DNA of 7,157 nucleotides from Verrucomicrobiota bacterium (GCA_019136035.1 JAGVUW010000201.1:1-7157), one strand, 5' to 3'. Positions 1 to 5,530 are shown, numbered from the stretch's first letter. The notes: generated from the sequence alone by a model not told the origin. Translations and numbers: made by a program.

Positions 1-1
1 C

Positions 2-103
2 GAGGCCTGGGAGTGGTCCATCGAGGACCTGAACACCTTCGTCTTCCAGCGTAAGGAACCACGCAAGACACTGCGCCGGACAGAACAGCAGCCACTAGGT
101 TGA
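2..103 (+). CDS. C-terminal end of a probable transposase (5' end outside window)
   Basis: An open frame enters from the left edge and gives 33 residues before a TGA at 101-103. Its readable core is AWEWSIEDLNTFVFQRK, followed by a basic, Gln-rich tail. Too little is present to recognise a domain directly. The call is inferred from context: 15 bases after the stop begins a 33-bp sequence (118-150) that matches the right end of the MITE-like element at 4134-4166. A reading frame that points toward such an end and stops 47 bp before it is the usual arrangement of a transposase in an insertion sequence. The two other forward frames look less likely; frame 1 hits a stop at 52-54. Alternative: the tail of an unrelated host gene that happens to lie next to a repeat copy. 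Confidence 0.45.
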   Translation, partial: EAWEWSIEDLNTFVFQRKEPRKTLRRTEQQPLG

Positions 104-117
104 CGCGTATGCCTCGA

Positions 118-150
118 GGGGTGCCGGAGCCGGACTCTCAAACAGCCCTG
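118..150 (+). repeat. 33-bp repeat copy shared with the right end of the MITE at 4134-4166
   Basis: Direct copy of 4134-4166 in the same orientation. The shared core includes GGGTGCC, CCGGACT and AACAGCCCTG. The five mismatches are all purine-purine or pyrimidine-pyrimidine changes. Just inside it (111-124) lies a weaker version of the hairpin seen at 4124-4140 in the other copy. Both copies fall downstream of the stop codon of a minus-strand gene (oxidoreductase at 164, MFS transporter at 4237). Confidence 0.85.
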
Positions 151-163
151 GCAACAGGCCCGA

Positions 164-1204
164 TCACAGGACGCGGACGCGGCCGTCGCGGGCGGAGGCG
201 TAGGCCTTCTCGGTCAGCTCGATGGTGCGGATGGCGTTGTCAGCACCGTTGATCACCGGCGCCTCGCCCTTCAGAATGCAGTCGGCGAAGGCGGCGCACT
301 CGGCCGTGTACGGGTTGATCGGGTCGAAGGGTATGGGCTGGAAGGTCCGGGCCACATCCTTGTTCTGGCTGGCGTCGTAGCCGGTGTCGCCGAGGCCGAA
401 GATGCCCTCCATCTGGCCGCCGACGCTCTGGCCGATGGTGCCCTCGGTGAAGATGCTGCCGCGGGAGCCGTAGATCTCGAGGCGGGTGCGGCTCGACTCG
501 TCGGGGACGCAGAAGAAGGTATCGACCGTGGCGTGGCCGCCGTCGGCCAGTTCCAGGAGCGTGGTAGCGGCGTCCTCGCTGCGGTAGTCCTGCACGAGAT
601 TGCCCGTGAACGCCACCACCCGGCGGATCGGGCCGGCGAAGAAATCGATCAGGTCGTAGAGGTGCGTCGCCATGTCGATGAGCGAGCCGCCGCCGCCCTT
701 GGCCGGATCCTGCCGCCAGGCGCCCGGGATCGGCGGGTACCAGCACGACAACTGCGCCCGGATGTACACGATCTTGCCCAGACGGCCTTCGGCGATCAGC
801 CGGCGGATCGCCTGATGCGCACCGTGGAATTTCATCATGTAGCCTTCCTGCAGGAAGACCCCGTGCTGACGGCAGGCGGCAACCGCCTCTCGGGCCTCGG
901 CCGCGGTCAGCGTCAACGGCTTCTCGCAGAGGACGTGCTTGCCCGCGGCGGCGCAGGCCTTGATCTGCGCCAGATGCAGGTTCGCGGGGCTGGCGATGTA
1001 GACCGCCTGGATGGCCGGATCGGCTACCAGGTCCTCAACGCGGGTGTAGGCCTTGCCCACGCCAAACTCGGCGGCGATCTCGTCGATCCTCGCCACGTCC
1101 ATCACGGCCTCGAGATGCACGTTGGGCGCCGCCAGCATGCCCGGGATGGTCTTGCGCCGGGCAATACCGCCGGCACCGATGACTCCGAAGGTGACCTTCG
1201 CCAT
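164..1204 (-). CDS. Gfo/Idh/MocA family NAD(P)-dependent oxidoreductase
   Basis: 346 residues, normal for the family. Members are cytoplasmic and oxidise or reduce a sugar, sugar-phosphate or cyclitol hydroxyl with NAD(P). The N-terminal Rossmann fold starts at once, with the dinucleotide loop GVIGAGGIA at 7-15. The family EKP motif is at 94-96 (CEKPLT), where the lysine takes part in catalysis. The C-terminal domain holds GGGSLIDMATHLYDLIDFF around 171-189; D177 and H181 fit the family's catalytic Asp/His pair. The ATG at 1204 has GGAG about 8 bases upstream. It lies 101 bp downstream of the aminotransferase, with a strong hairpin between them, and is last in the minus-strand cluster. The pairing suggests that a 3-keto or inosose-type intermediate is passed between the two enzymes, as in kanosamine or aminocyclitol pathways. 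The substrate is not determinable from sequence. Confidence 0.93.
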   Translation of the reverse strand: MAKVTFGVIGAGGIARRKTIPGMLAAPNVHLEAVMDVARIDEIAAEFGVGKAYTRVEDLVADPAIQAVYIASPANLHLAQIKACAAAGKHVLCEKPLTLTAAEAREAVAACRQHGVFLQEGYMMKFHGAHQAIRRLIAEGRLGKIVYIRAQLSCWYPPIPGAWRQDPAKGGGGSLIDMATHLYDLIDFFAGPIRRVVAFTGNLVQDYRSEDAATTLLELADGGHATVDTFFCVPDESSRTRLEIYGSRGSIFTEGTIGQSVGGQMEGIFGLGDTGYDASQNKDVARTFQPIPFDPINPYTAECAAFADCILKGEAPVINGADNAIRTIELTEKAYASARDGRVRVL

Positions 1205-1249
1205 GGTTTCGTCTCCTTTGCGGCTGCGATATCGTGGGGCCTGGCAGAA

Positions 1250-1286
1250 GCCCGGCCGCGGTCAGTCCTGCCGACCGCGGCCGGGC
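1250..1286 (-). terminator. Perfect 14-bp hairpin between aminotransferase and oxidoreductase genes
   Basis: GCCCGGCCGCGGTC (1250-1263) and GACCGCGGCCGGGC (1273-1286) are exact reverse complements around a 9-base loop. In minus-strand RNA the stem starts 20 bases after the aminotransferase stop and is followed by TTCTGCC, not a run of U. It is therefore not a canonical intrinsic terminator. A partial attenuator, an RNA-stability element that sets different levels for the two genes, or a U-tract-less terminator are all possible. The stem ends 46 bases before the oxidoreductase ATG, so it does not cover that ribosome-binding site. The structure is seen directly; the role is inferred. Confidence 0.5.
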
Positions 1287-1305
1287 GCTCACGCCGGAGA
1301 GGCCG

Positions 1306-2577
1306 TCAGCGGGCGTAGGCCTTGATGACCTTGACCAGAGCGTCGGCAATCTGGTGCATGTCCGACTCGGTGAAGGTCGGATAGGCGAAGCACGTGAAAG
1401 TGCTCTTCTCGTGCCAGAGCGCGTTCGGCACCTCGACGTGGGTGTAGTCCACGCTCGACGGCGTGGCATACTCGCTCGAGGTGAACGGGAAGCCGTTCCG
1501 GCCGAAGGCGTTCTTCTTCTGGAACGCCTTCTCGGTGTGGCACTGCGGCCAGAAGACCTTCCAGCAGGGGGCACCCTCGGCGCCGGCCGCCTTGACGAAG
1601 GTCTGGATGTCGCACTTCATGCGCTCCATGTCCAGGCTGAAGGCCAGGACGAACCAGCCGTTGCGGCGCTCCGGGGTGTCGATGGGCATGAACTTGACCT
1701 GCGGCAGGCCGCGCAGGGCGTCGCAGAGGATGTGGCCGTTGCGACGGCGCGTCGGCATGTTCCACGTGTCCATGCGCTCCAGCTCGGCCAGACCGATGGC
1801 GCTCTGCATCTCGGTCATGCGGTAGTTCCAGCCGACGCGGTTGTGGATGTACGGGAGCTTCTGCTCCAGCTCCAGGAGGTTCAGGCGCTCCTTGACGTCG
1901 TAGCCGTGATCACGGAAGCTGCGCGCCTCCCAGGCCAGGTTCTCGTCGTCGGTGGTGACCATGCCGCCCTCACCGCCGGTGGTGAAGGTCTTGTTCTGGC
2001 AGAAGCTGCACGCCGCCATGTGGCCCAGCGTGCCGGTCTTGCGGCCCTTGTACTCGCCGCCGAAGGCCTCGGCGTTGTCCTCGATGACCACCAGGTTGTG
2101 CTTCTTGGCAAACGCCATGATGCGGTCCATGTCGGCGACATTGCCGTAGAGGTGCACCGGGATGATCGCCCGGGTGCGCGGCGTCACCAGCCGCTCGGCC
2201 GACTCCAGGCTGATGCAGTGGTCGTCGAGGTTGACGTCGGCAAAGCGCGGCACGGCGCCGGCCTGCACCACCGAGAAGCTGGTGGCGATGAAGGTGTAGC
2301 TCGGCACGATGACCTCATCACCGGGGCCGATCCCCAGGCAGGCCAGGGCCACATGCAGCGCGCTGGTGCCGCTGTTCACACTGATGGCGTACTTGCTGCC
2401 CTGCCAGGCCGCGAACTTCTTCTCGAACTCCATGCCCTTGGGGCCGGTCCAGTAGTTGACCTTGCCGCTGCGCAGGACCTCCTCGACCGCCTTGATCGCC
2501 TTCTCGTCGAACTTCGGCCAGCCCACCAGCTTGTTGGTGACTGCCTTCGGACCACCCTGAATCGCCAGCGTCGCCAT
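1306..2577 (-). CDS. DegT/DnrJ/EryC1/StrS family PLP-dependent aminotransferase
   Basis: 423 residues, typical of the family, which transfers an amino group (usually from Glu or Gln) to a keto-sugar or keto-cyclitol in the cytoplasm. Features in order: NSGTSALH near 68-75, VPSYTFIATS at 91-100, VVIEDNAEAFGGEYKG around 163-178 (D167 fits the Asp that contacts the PLP ring nitrogen), the Schiff-base lysine K196 in SFCQNKTFTTGGEGG, and NYRMTEMQSAIGLAELE at 251-267. All key residues are intact. The ATG at 2577 is chosen because GGAGG sits 6 bases upstream and the protein then begins like its relatives; an in-frame start at 2676 would add 33 low-complexity residues. It follows the ROK gene by 102 bp and precedes the oxidoreductase. 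Close relatives act on scyllo-inosose, 3-keto-glucose-6-phosphate or 4-keto hexoses; which applies here is unknown. Confidence 0.93.
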   Translation of the reverse strand: MATLAIQGGPKAVTNKLVGWPKFDEKAIKAVEEVLRSGKVNYWTGPKGMEFEKKFAAWQGSKYAISVNSGTSALHVALACLGIGPGDEVIVPSYTFIATSFSVVQAGAVPRFADVNLDDHCISLESAERLVTPRTRAIIPVHLYGNVADMDRIMAFAKKHNLVVIEDNAEAFGGEYKGRKTGTLGHMAACSFCQNKTFTTGGEGGMVTTDDENLAWEARSFRDHGYDVKERLNLLELEQKLPYIHNRVGWNYRMTEMQSAIGLAELERMDTWNMPTRRRNGHILCDALRGLPQVKFMPIDTPERRNGWFVLAFSLDMERMKCDIQTFVKAAGAEGAPCWKVFWPQCHTEKAFQKKNAFGRNGFPFTSSEYATPSSVDYTHVEVPNALWHEKSTFTCFAYPTFTESDMHQIADALVKVIKAYAR

Positions 2578-2679
2578 GTTCCGCCTCCATGCCTTGTTCG
2601 TGACCCGCGGCCGTGGACGCCACCGGCGCCCCGACCCCACATCGGCCGCGCCACCCGGACCGTACCTCGACACCACTCT

Positions 2680-3828
2680 TCAGACCTGCACGAGACCGTC
2701 CACTTCATACACATCCGCCAAGGCCCGGGCCGCGGCACCCATCGCACCGGCCTCGGCCAGGGTGCTGACCACCAGGCGTACCCGCGCCCGGCAGTCCGCC
2801 AGCGCCCCCTCCTCCAGCCCCCGCTCGATCGCCGGCATGACCACGTCTGCAAATCGCAGGAGCGAGCCATTGAGGATGATCATGGGCGGACAGATGATGT
2901 TCGTCAGATAGGCCAGGGCCAGGCCCAGGCGGTAGCCGGCTTCCTCCAGAATCGGCCGCGAACGGGGCGTCACCTCAGACACCTCGTCGAGGCCCGCCCA
3001 GGCGGCGCCCTCGGCCGCGTTGATGCGCTCCAGCAGCCGACGCTCGGAAATGCACGCCTCCAGGCAGCCGCGATGCCCGCACCGACAGAGCGGGCCCTGC
3101 GGATCGACCATCACATGGCCAATCTCACCGGCGTAGCCGCCCGCCGGCATGTAGGGGCGACGATCCTGAACCAGACCGGCACCAATCCCGATGCCGAGAT
3201 CGATACACACGAAGTTCGGGACCCCCTGCGCCAGGCCAAACCACTTCTCGGCCAGGGCCTTCGCCCGCGAGGACTCCTCAATCTCCAGAGGCCCGGGCAG
3301 CACCCGGCCCAGCGCGACACGCAGGTCCAGGCCCTCCAGCGCCGGCAGATTCACGGAACGCTGCAGGACCCCGGTGCCCATGTCCACAATCCCCGGAACC
3401 GCCACGCCGACACCCCGCAGACGCCCCGCCGCCGCCGCAGCCAGGGCCGCATACACCTCGCCGACTCCCGCCAGGATCTCCGCGATCCCGGCCTGAGCCC
3501 CAAGAGCCGCGCGGCGCGTCAACCGACAGCCGCCGCCGATGTCCAGAAGCACCCCGCTGATGCGGTCGGCATCGATCGCCAGACCTACGACTCCCGGCGA
3601 CGACAGGTCCAACGCTAAGAGGGTCTGCGGCCGCCCCCGGCCACTCTGACGACGCCCGGCCTCGCACACCAGGCCCTCCGACAGCAGCTCCTGAGCCAGA
3701 TTCGTCAGACTCTTCCGATCCAACCCCAGATGGTCCGCCAGAGCCGAACGCGATACCGGCTGCTGATGACGAATCGCGTCCAGCACCCGCGCCCGGTTGA
3801 TACGCTTCACTAAGCCCTGGTTCGCCAT
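2680..3828 (-). CDS. ROK family transcriptional regulator (non-kinase, NagC/Mlc/XylR type)
   Basis: 382 residues. An N-terminal winged helix-turn-helix (about 8-58: INRARVLDAI, then VSRSALADHLGLDRKSLTNLAQELLSEGLV) precedes a ROK domain. The ROK zinc site is complete: H238 in GEIGH, then C248, C250 and C255 in CRCGHRGCLE. The usual ROK kinase motif ENDANAAALAE is replaced by IEESSRAKALAE (183-194), so the catalytic Asp position is Ser. The N-terminal phosphate-binding DxGGT loop is also missing. This should be a ligand-sensing repressor without sugar-kinase activity. An ATG at 3903 would add 25 residues, but it lies inside the -10 box of the likely promoter and has no Shine-Dalgarno. The ATG at 3828 gives a normal NagC-like N-terminus, although its own upstream ribosome-binding signal is weak (GCAGGCGCAGGCG). 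It is probably self-regulated and controls the two downstream enzymes. The 102-bp gap to the aminotransferase shows no promoter I can support. Confidence 0.9.
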   Translation of the reverse strand: MANQGLVKRINRARVLDAIRHQQPVSRSALADHLGLDRKSLTNLAQELLSEGLVCEAGRRQSGRGRPQTLLALDLSSPGVVGLAIDADRISGVLLDIGGGCRLTRRAALGAQAGIAEILAGVGEVYAALAAAAAGRLRGVGVAVPGIVDMGTGVLQRSVNLPALEGLDLRVALGRVLPGPLEIEESSRAKALAEKWFGLAQGVPNFVCIDLGIGIGAGLVQDRRPYMPAGGYAGEIGHVMVDPQGPLCRCGHRGCLEACISERRLLERINAAEGAAWAGLDEVSEVTPRSRPILEEAGYRLGLALAYLTNIICPPMIILNGSLLRFADVVMPAIERGLEEGALADCRARVRLVVSTLAEAGAMGAAARALADVYEVDGLVQV

Positions 3829-3898
3829 CGCCTGCGCCTGCCCCCGCACCGACCTCCCGATGCCCGGCACAACGACCACCGCCTCAGACACCGGACCG

Positions 3899-3927
3899 AC
3901 CATAGTGGAAGAGTTCCATTAAGTCAA
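3899..3927 (-). promoter_or_regulatory. Probable sigma70 promoter of the ROK gene
   Basis: On the minus strand, TTGACT (3927-3922) and TATGGT (3904-3899) are separated by exactly 17 bases. They match the -35 consensus in 5 of 6 positions and the -10 in 4 of 6. Transcription would begin near 3890, giving an untranslated leader of about 60 bases before the ATG at 3828. It would also exclude the ATG at 3903, which is part of the -10 box. It is the only promoter-like sequence seen upstream of the three-gene cluster. Confidence 0.6.
3906..3918. promoter_or_regulatory. Palindromic candidate operator inside the promoter spacer
   Basis: TGGAA-GAG-TTCCA is a perfect 5+5 inverted repeat centred at 3912, lying wholly between the -35 and -10 boxes. 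A protein bound there would block RNA polymerase. The adjacent ROK regulator, which should bind DNA as a dimer, is the natural candidate. No second copy was seen before the aminotransferase or oxidoreductase genes. A 5-bp arm is short, so chance is possible. Confidence 0.45.
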
Positions 3928-3936
3928 GGGGGGAGC

Positions 3937-3945
3937 CCTGCCGAC
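3937..3945. repeat. Left 9-bp target-site duplication of the MITE-like element
   Basis: CCTGCCGAC immediately abuts the left terminal inverted repeat and is identical to 4167-4175, which immediately abuts the right one. Confidence 0.85.
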
Positions 3946-3958
3946 CAGGGCTGTTCGA
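3946..3958 (+). repeat. Left terminal inverted repeat of the MITE-like element
   Basis: CAGGGCTGTTCGA, the exact reverse complement of 4154-4166. Beyond 13 bases the two ends diverge (CGATCGCG against AAGTCCGG), which is normal for transposable-element ends. Its first seven bases also pair with AGCCCTG at 3934-3940 across a 5-base loop, a by-product of the insertion junction. Confidence 0.85.
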
Positions 3959-3980
3959 CGATCGCGTCAGCGTTCTCTCG

Positions 3981-4021
3981 GTCACCCTCCTGTGAAAATC
4001 GACCGCGATTTTCATGGTGAC
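3981..4021. repeat. Nested palindrome in the left half of the MITE
   Basis: TGAAAATCG (3993-4001) and CGATTTTCA (4006-4014) form a perfect 9-bp stem with an ACCG loop. Outside it, GTCACC (3981-3986) pairs with GGTGAC (4016-4021). The inner arms are AT-rich in an otherwise very GC-rich window. It could be a binding site, a cruciform, or a hairpin in read-through RNA. Confidence 0.7.
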
Positions 4022-4037
4022 ATGATCGGGGCCGGCA

Positions 4038-4054
4038 AGCGCCCCGCGGGCGCT
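4038..4054. repeat. 7-bp hairpin within the MITE
   Basis: AGCGCCC (4038-4044) and GGGCGCT (4048-4054) are exact reverse complements around a CGC loop. It has no run of T on either side. Confidence 0.6.
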
Positions 4055-4074
4055 GGAGGGGTTCAAGATCGTGG

Positions 4075-4103
4075 CCGGGGGTCGTCCGGAGTACGACCCC
4101 CGG
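4075..4103. repeat. 11-bp perfect hairpin within the MITE
   Basis: CCGGGGGTCGT (4075-4085) and ACGACCCCCGG (4093-4103) pair perfectly around a 7-base loop. This is the strongest stem in the element. In RNA from either strand it should fold stably, so it could limit read-through from the MFS gene toward the ROK gene. No U-tract follows. Confidence 0.65.
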
Positions 4104-4123
4104 AACCGCCGATTGCATGCCAT

Positions 4124-4140
4124 GCACCCTGGAAGGGTGC
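4124..4140. repeat. 7-bp hairpin next to the MITE right end
   Basis: GCACCCT (4124-4130) and AGGGTGC (4134-4140) pair around GGA. Its right arm is part of the 33 bp shared with 118-150, where a degenerate hairpin occupies the same position. That suggests the hairpin belongs to the end structure of the IS family. Confidence 0.6.
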
Positions 4141-4166
4141 CAGAACCGGACTTTCGAACAGCCCTG
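4134..4166 (+). repeat. 33-bp right end of the MITE, shared with the IS end at 118-150
   Basis: 28 of 33 positions agree with 118-150 in the same orientation. It contains the right 13-bp terminal inverted repeat (4154-4166). Confidence 0.85.
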
Positions 4167-4192
4167 CCTGCCGACCTCGACGGGGCAGGCAG
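4164..4192 (-). terminator. Hairpin downstream of the MFS gene, possible terminator
   Basis: CTGCCTGCC (4164-4172) and GGCAGGCAG (4184-4192) form a 9-bp stem with an 11-base loop. In minus-strand RNA it starts 44 bases after the MFS stop. It lacks a U-tract. Before the insertion the stem would have been about 6 bp; bases from the MITE end extend it. Confidence 0.3.
4167..4175. repeat. Right 9-bp target-site duplication of the MITE-like element
   Basis: CCTGCCGAC, identical to 3937-3945. In the reconstructed empty site these bases form one arm of a small hairpin (CCTGCC with GGCAGG at 4184-4189), so the element appears to have landed in a stem downstream of the MFS gene. Confidence 0.85.
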
Positions 4193-4236
4193 AAGCCGGA
4201 AGACGCCGGGGGGGCGACCCGTCCCGCCGTGCCGCC

Positions 4237-5409
4237 TCAGGCCGTCGCCGCGCTCCGGGCGGGCAGAAGGCAGGCGGCGGCGACGCTCAGGGCGGCGGCC
4301 AGCGCCCCGGCGGCGAAGGTCCACGGCGGTCCGAGGGTCACCCAGAGCGCCCCGCCCACCAGCGGCATGGCGACGGCAGCGATGTGGTTCATGGCCACGC
4401 CCATGCTCAGGGTCGGCGTCCGCTCCGCCGCGGGTGCCAGGCGGTTGACGTAGGTGTTCAGTGCCAGGCTGAAGACGAAGAAGGCGCTGTCGATCACGAA
4501 GATGCCGTAGAGAACCCAGGCGGTGTCGACGACGGCATAGCCCACGAAAAAGCAGGTCAGGCAACTGAAGTAGCCGACGAGGACGCGGCGTTCGCCGACA
4601 CGATCGACGAGCCGGCCGACGGCCGGGCTGCCCAGGGTGACCAGGATCTGGACGATGCCGTGCAGGACCAGAATGGTCGTCAGGGGAGTGCCATGGCGCT
4701 GCACCAGCATGTAGGAGGCGAAGCAGACCGCGATCTGCTTGCGCCAGCCGTCCAGGAGGCAGAGGAGGTAGTAGAGCCGGTAGCGTCGCCGGAAGACCAG
4801 GCGCGGCCCGCGTGTCCGGAGATCCCGCGGCAGGACCAGGCAGAGCCCGGCGGCCGCCAGGCCCGCGGCGGCGGCGAGGAAGTACAGCGGCCGGATCGCC
4901 ACGCCCAGGCGGGTCAGCACATAGGCGACAACCAGGCCGCCGAAGTAGCCGCCGGCACCGGCCGCCTGCAACTGGCCCAGACGCAGGCCGATGCGGCCCG
5001 GCTCCGCCAACGACATCGCCATCGACGCCGGCAGCGGCATCCAGACATGCAGGCCCTGGCTCCAGACCAGGCTCATCATCACCACCCAGAAGAAGTCCGG
5101 CACCAGCGCATAGCCGCCGAGCCCCACGGCGAACAGCGCCAGCATGGCGGCGCCGACCAGCGGTTCGGCAAAGCCGGCCAGGAGCGCCAGCACGCCCAGG
5201 GCCCAGATGCCGCAGCTCTCGCGAAAGGCCTCGAGCAGGCCGACCTGCGAGCCGCTCAGACCCAGGTCGCCTGCCAGGAAGTTGGCGTTCATGCCCATCT
5301 GCAAGGCCATCGCCATCCCGACCGCCGCCACCGCGGCACCCAGCACCCGCCGGCCGCGGCGCCGCCGGGCCTCGTCGTGGGGATCGTCGGGTCGTACCGC
5401 TGGTGTCAT
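4237..5409 (-). CDS. Major facilitator superfamily transporter
   Basis: 390 residues with about twelve hydrophobic segments, the size and pattern of an inner-membrane MFS permease. A basic cytoplasmic N-terminus (RRRRGRR near 16-22) precedes the first helix at about 22-44. The charged central loop around 195-210 (PRDLRTRGPRLVFRRRY) separates the two six-helix halves. The signature loop motif is present at 265-277 as GRLVDRVGERRVL, between helices 8 and 9. The equivalent motif between helices 2 and 3 is not recognisable, so the first half is divergent. The ATG at 5409 has GAGGGGG about 7 bases upstream; an in-frame GTG at 5496 would add 29 Gly/Arg-rich residues and is less likely. Substrate unknown. 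It lies upstream of the ROK cluster on the same strand, but the MITE separates them, so co-transcription with ROK is doubtful. Confidence 0.85.
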   Translation of the reverse strand: MTPAVRPDDPHDEARRRRGRRVLGAAVAAVGMAMALQMGMNANFLAGDLGLSGSQVGLLEAFRESCGIWALGVLALLAGFAEPLVGAAMLALFAVGLGGYALVPDFFWVVMMSLVWSQGLHVWMPLPASMAMSLAEPGRIGLRLGQLQAAGAGGYFGGLVVAYVLTRLGVAIRPLYFLAAAAGLAAAGLCLVLPRDLRTRGPRLVFRRRYRLYYLLCLLDGWRKQIAVCFASYMLVQRHGTPLTTILVLHGIVQILVTLGSPAVGRLVDRVGERRVLVGYFSCLTCFFVGYAVVDTAWVLYGIFVIDSAFFVFSLALNTYVNRLAPAAERTPTLSMGVAMNHIAAVAMPLVGGALWVTLGPPWTFAAGALAAALSVAAACLLPARSAATA

Positions 5410-5445
5410 CCGCGCGCCCCCTCGTGGCCCGCCCCCGGCCTTCGC

Positions 5446-5466
5446 CCGGCCCCCGGCCCCCGGCCC
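5446..5466. repeat. Three tandem copies of a 7-bp GC unit
   Basis: CCGGCCC is repeated three times without mismatch, 37-57 bases upstream of the MFS start. It is a low-complexity tract prone to slippage and lies in the MFS leader region. No function can be assigned. Confidence 0.7.
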
Positions 5467-5530
5467 GCGACGACCACCCCACGGCCGAAAGTGCACCCCG
5501 CCGAGCCGCCACGAAGGACGGCCGAACCGC

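Larger units (their letters stand above)
1..150 (+). mobile_element. Right-hand end of an insertion sequence (left part outside window)
   Basis: The last 13 bases, 138-150, read TCAAACAGCCCTG. They differ by one base from the perfect terminal repeat TCGAACAGCCCTG of the element at 3946-4166. The similarity extends inward to 118, with 28 of 33 positions identical and all five differences transitions. A reading frame runs toward this end and stops at 103. If this is an IS end, the next nine bases (151-159, GCAACAGGC) should be one copy of its target duplication. The element would have inserted about 14 bp beyond the 3' end of the oxidoreductase gene, leaving that gene intact. The left end and most of the transposase cannot be seen, so family assignment is not possible here. 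Confidence 0.5.
3946..4166. mobile_element. 221-bp MITE-like non-autonomous element
   Basis: The ends are perfect 13-bp inverted repeats: CAGGGCTGTTCGA at 3946-3958 and its reverse complement at 4154-4166. Each is flanked directly by the same 9 bases, CCTGCCGAC (3937-3945 and 4167-4175), as expected of a duplicated target. No credible coding region lies inside; it holds four hairpins instead. The inner right end (4134-4166) matches the probable IS end at 118-150. This suggests the element is moved by the transposase of that IS, or a relative. Nine-base duplications are known for IS4-group elements such as IS10 and IS50 and for IS1, but the family is not settled here. Removing the element and one repeat leaves a 103-bp gap between the MFS and ROK genes. 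It accounts for most of the 333-bp gene-free stretch between those genes. Confidence 0.82.

Noticed and set aside
1244..1286. Pseudoknot pairing the hairpin loop (GGCAG on the minus strand) with CTGCC just after the stem
   Set aside because: Only two bases would have to cross a 14-bp stem, which is sterically implausible; it can at most be an alternative fold.
1234..3618. Very long plus-strand open frame (794 codons) opposite the aminotransferase and ROK genes
   Set aside because: It lies antisense to two well-recognised genes and crosses their boundaries. Its translation is low-complexity His/Arg/Ala-rich and resembles no family, as expected of a shadow frame in GC-rich DNA.
3829..3903. 25-residue N-terminal extension of the ROK protein from the ATG at 3903
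   Set aside because: The ATG is inside the likely -10 box, has no Shine-Dalgarno, and the extra residues precede the point where NagC-type regulators normally begin.
3934..3952. AGCCCTG/CAGGGCT hairpin as a terminator or operator
   Set aside because: It straddles the junction of the flanking target duplication and the MITE left end, so it is explained by the insertion rather than by selection for a hairpin.
3946..4166. CRISPR array or stand-alone structured ncRNA
   Set aside because: The hairpins differ from one another and are not regularly spaced repeats. The TIRs and target duplication explain the segment as a mobile element, and no promoter dedicated to it was seen.
5410..5496. GTG start at 5496 for the MFS transporter
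   Set aside because: Adds 29 Gly/Arg-rich residues encoded partly by the CCGGCCC tandem repeat; the ATG at 5409 has a better ribosome-binding site and gives a normal MFS N-terminus.
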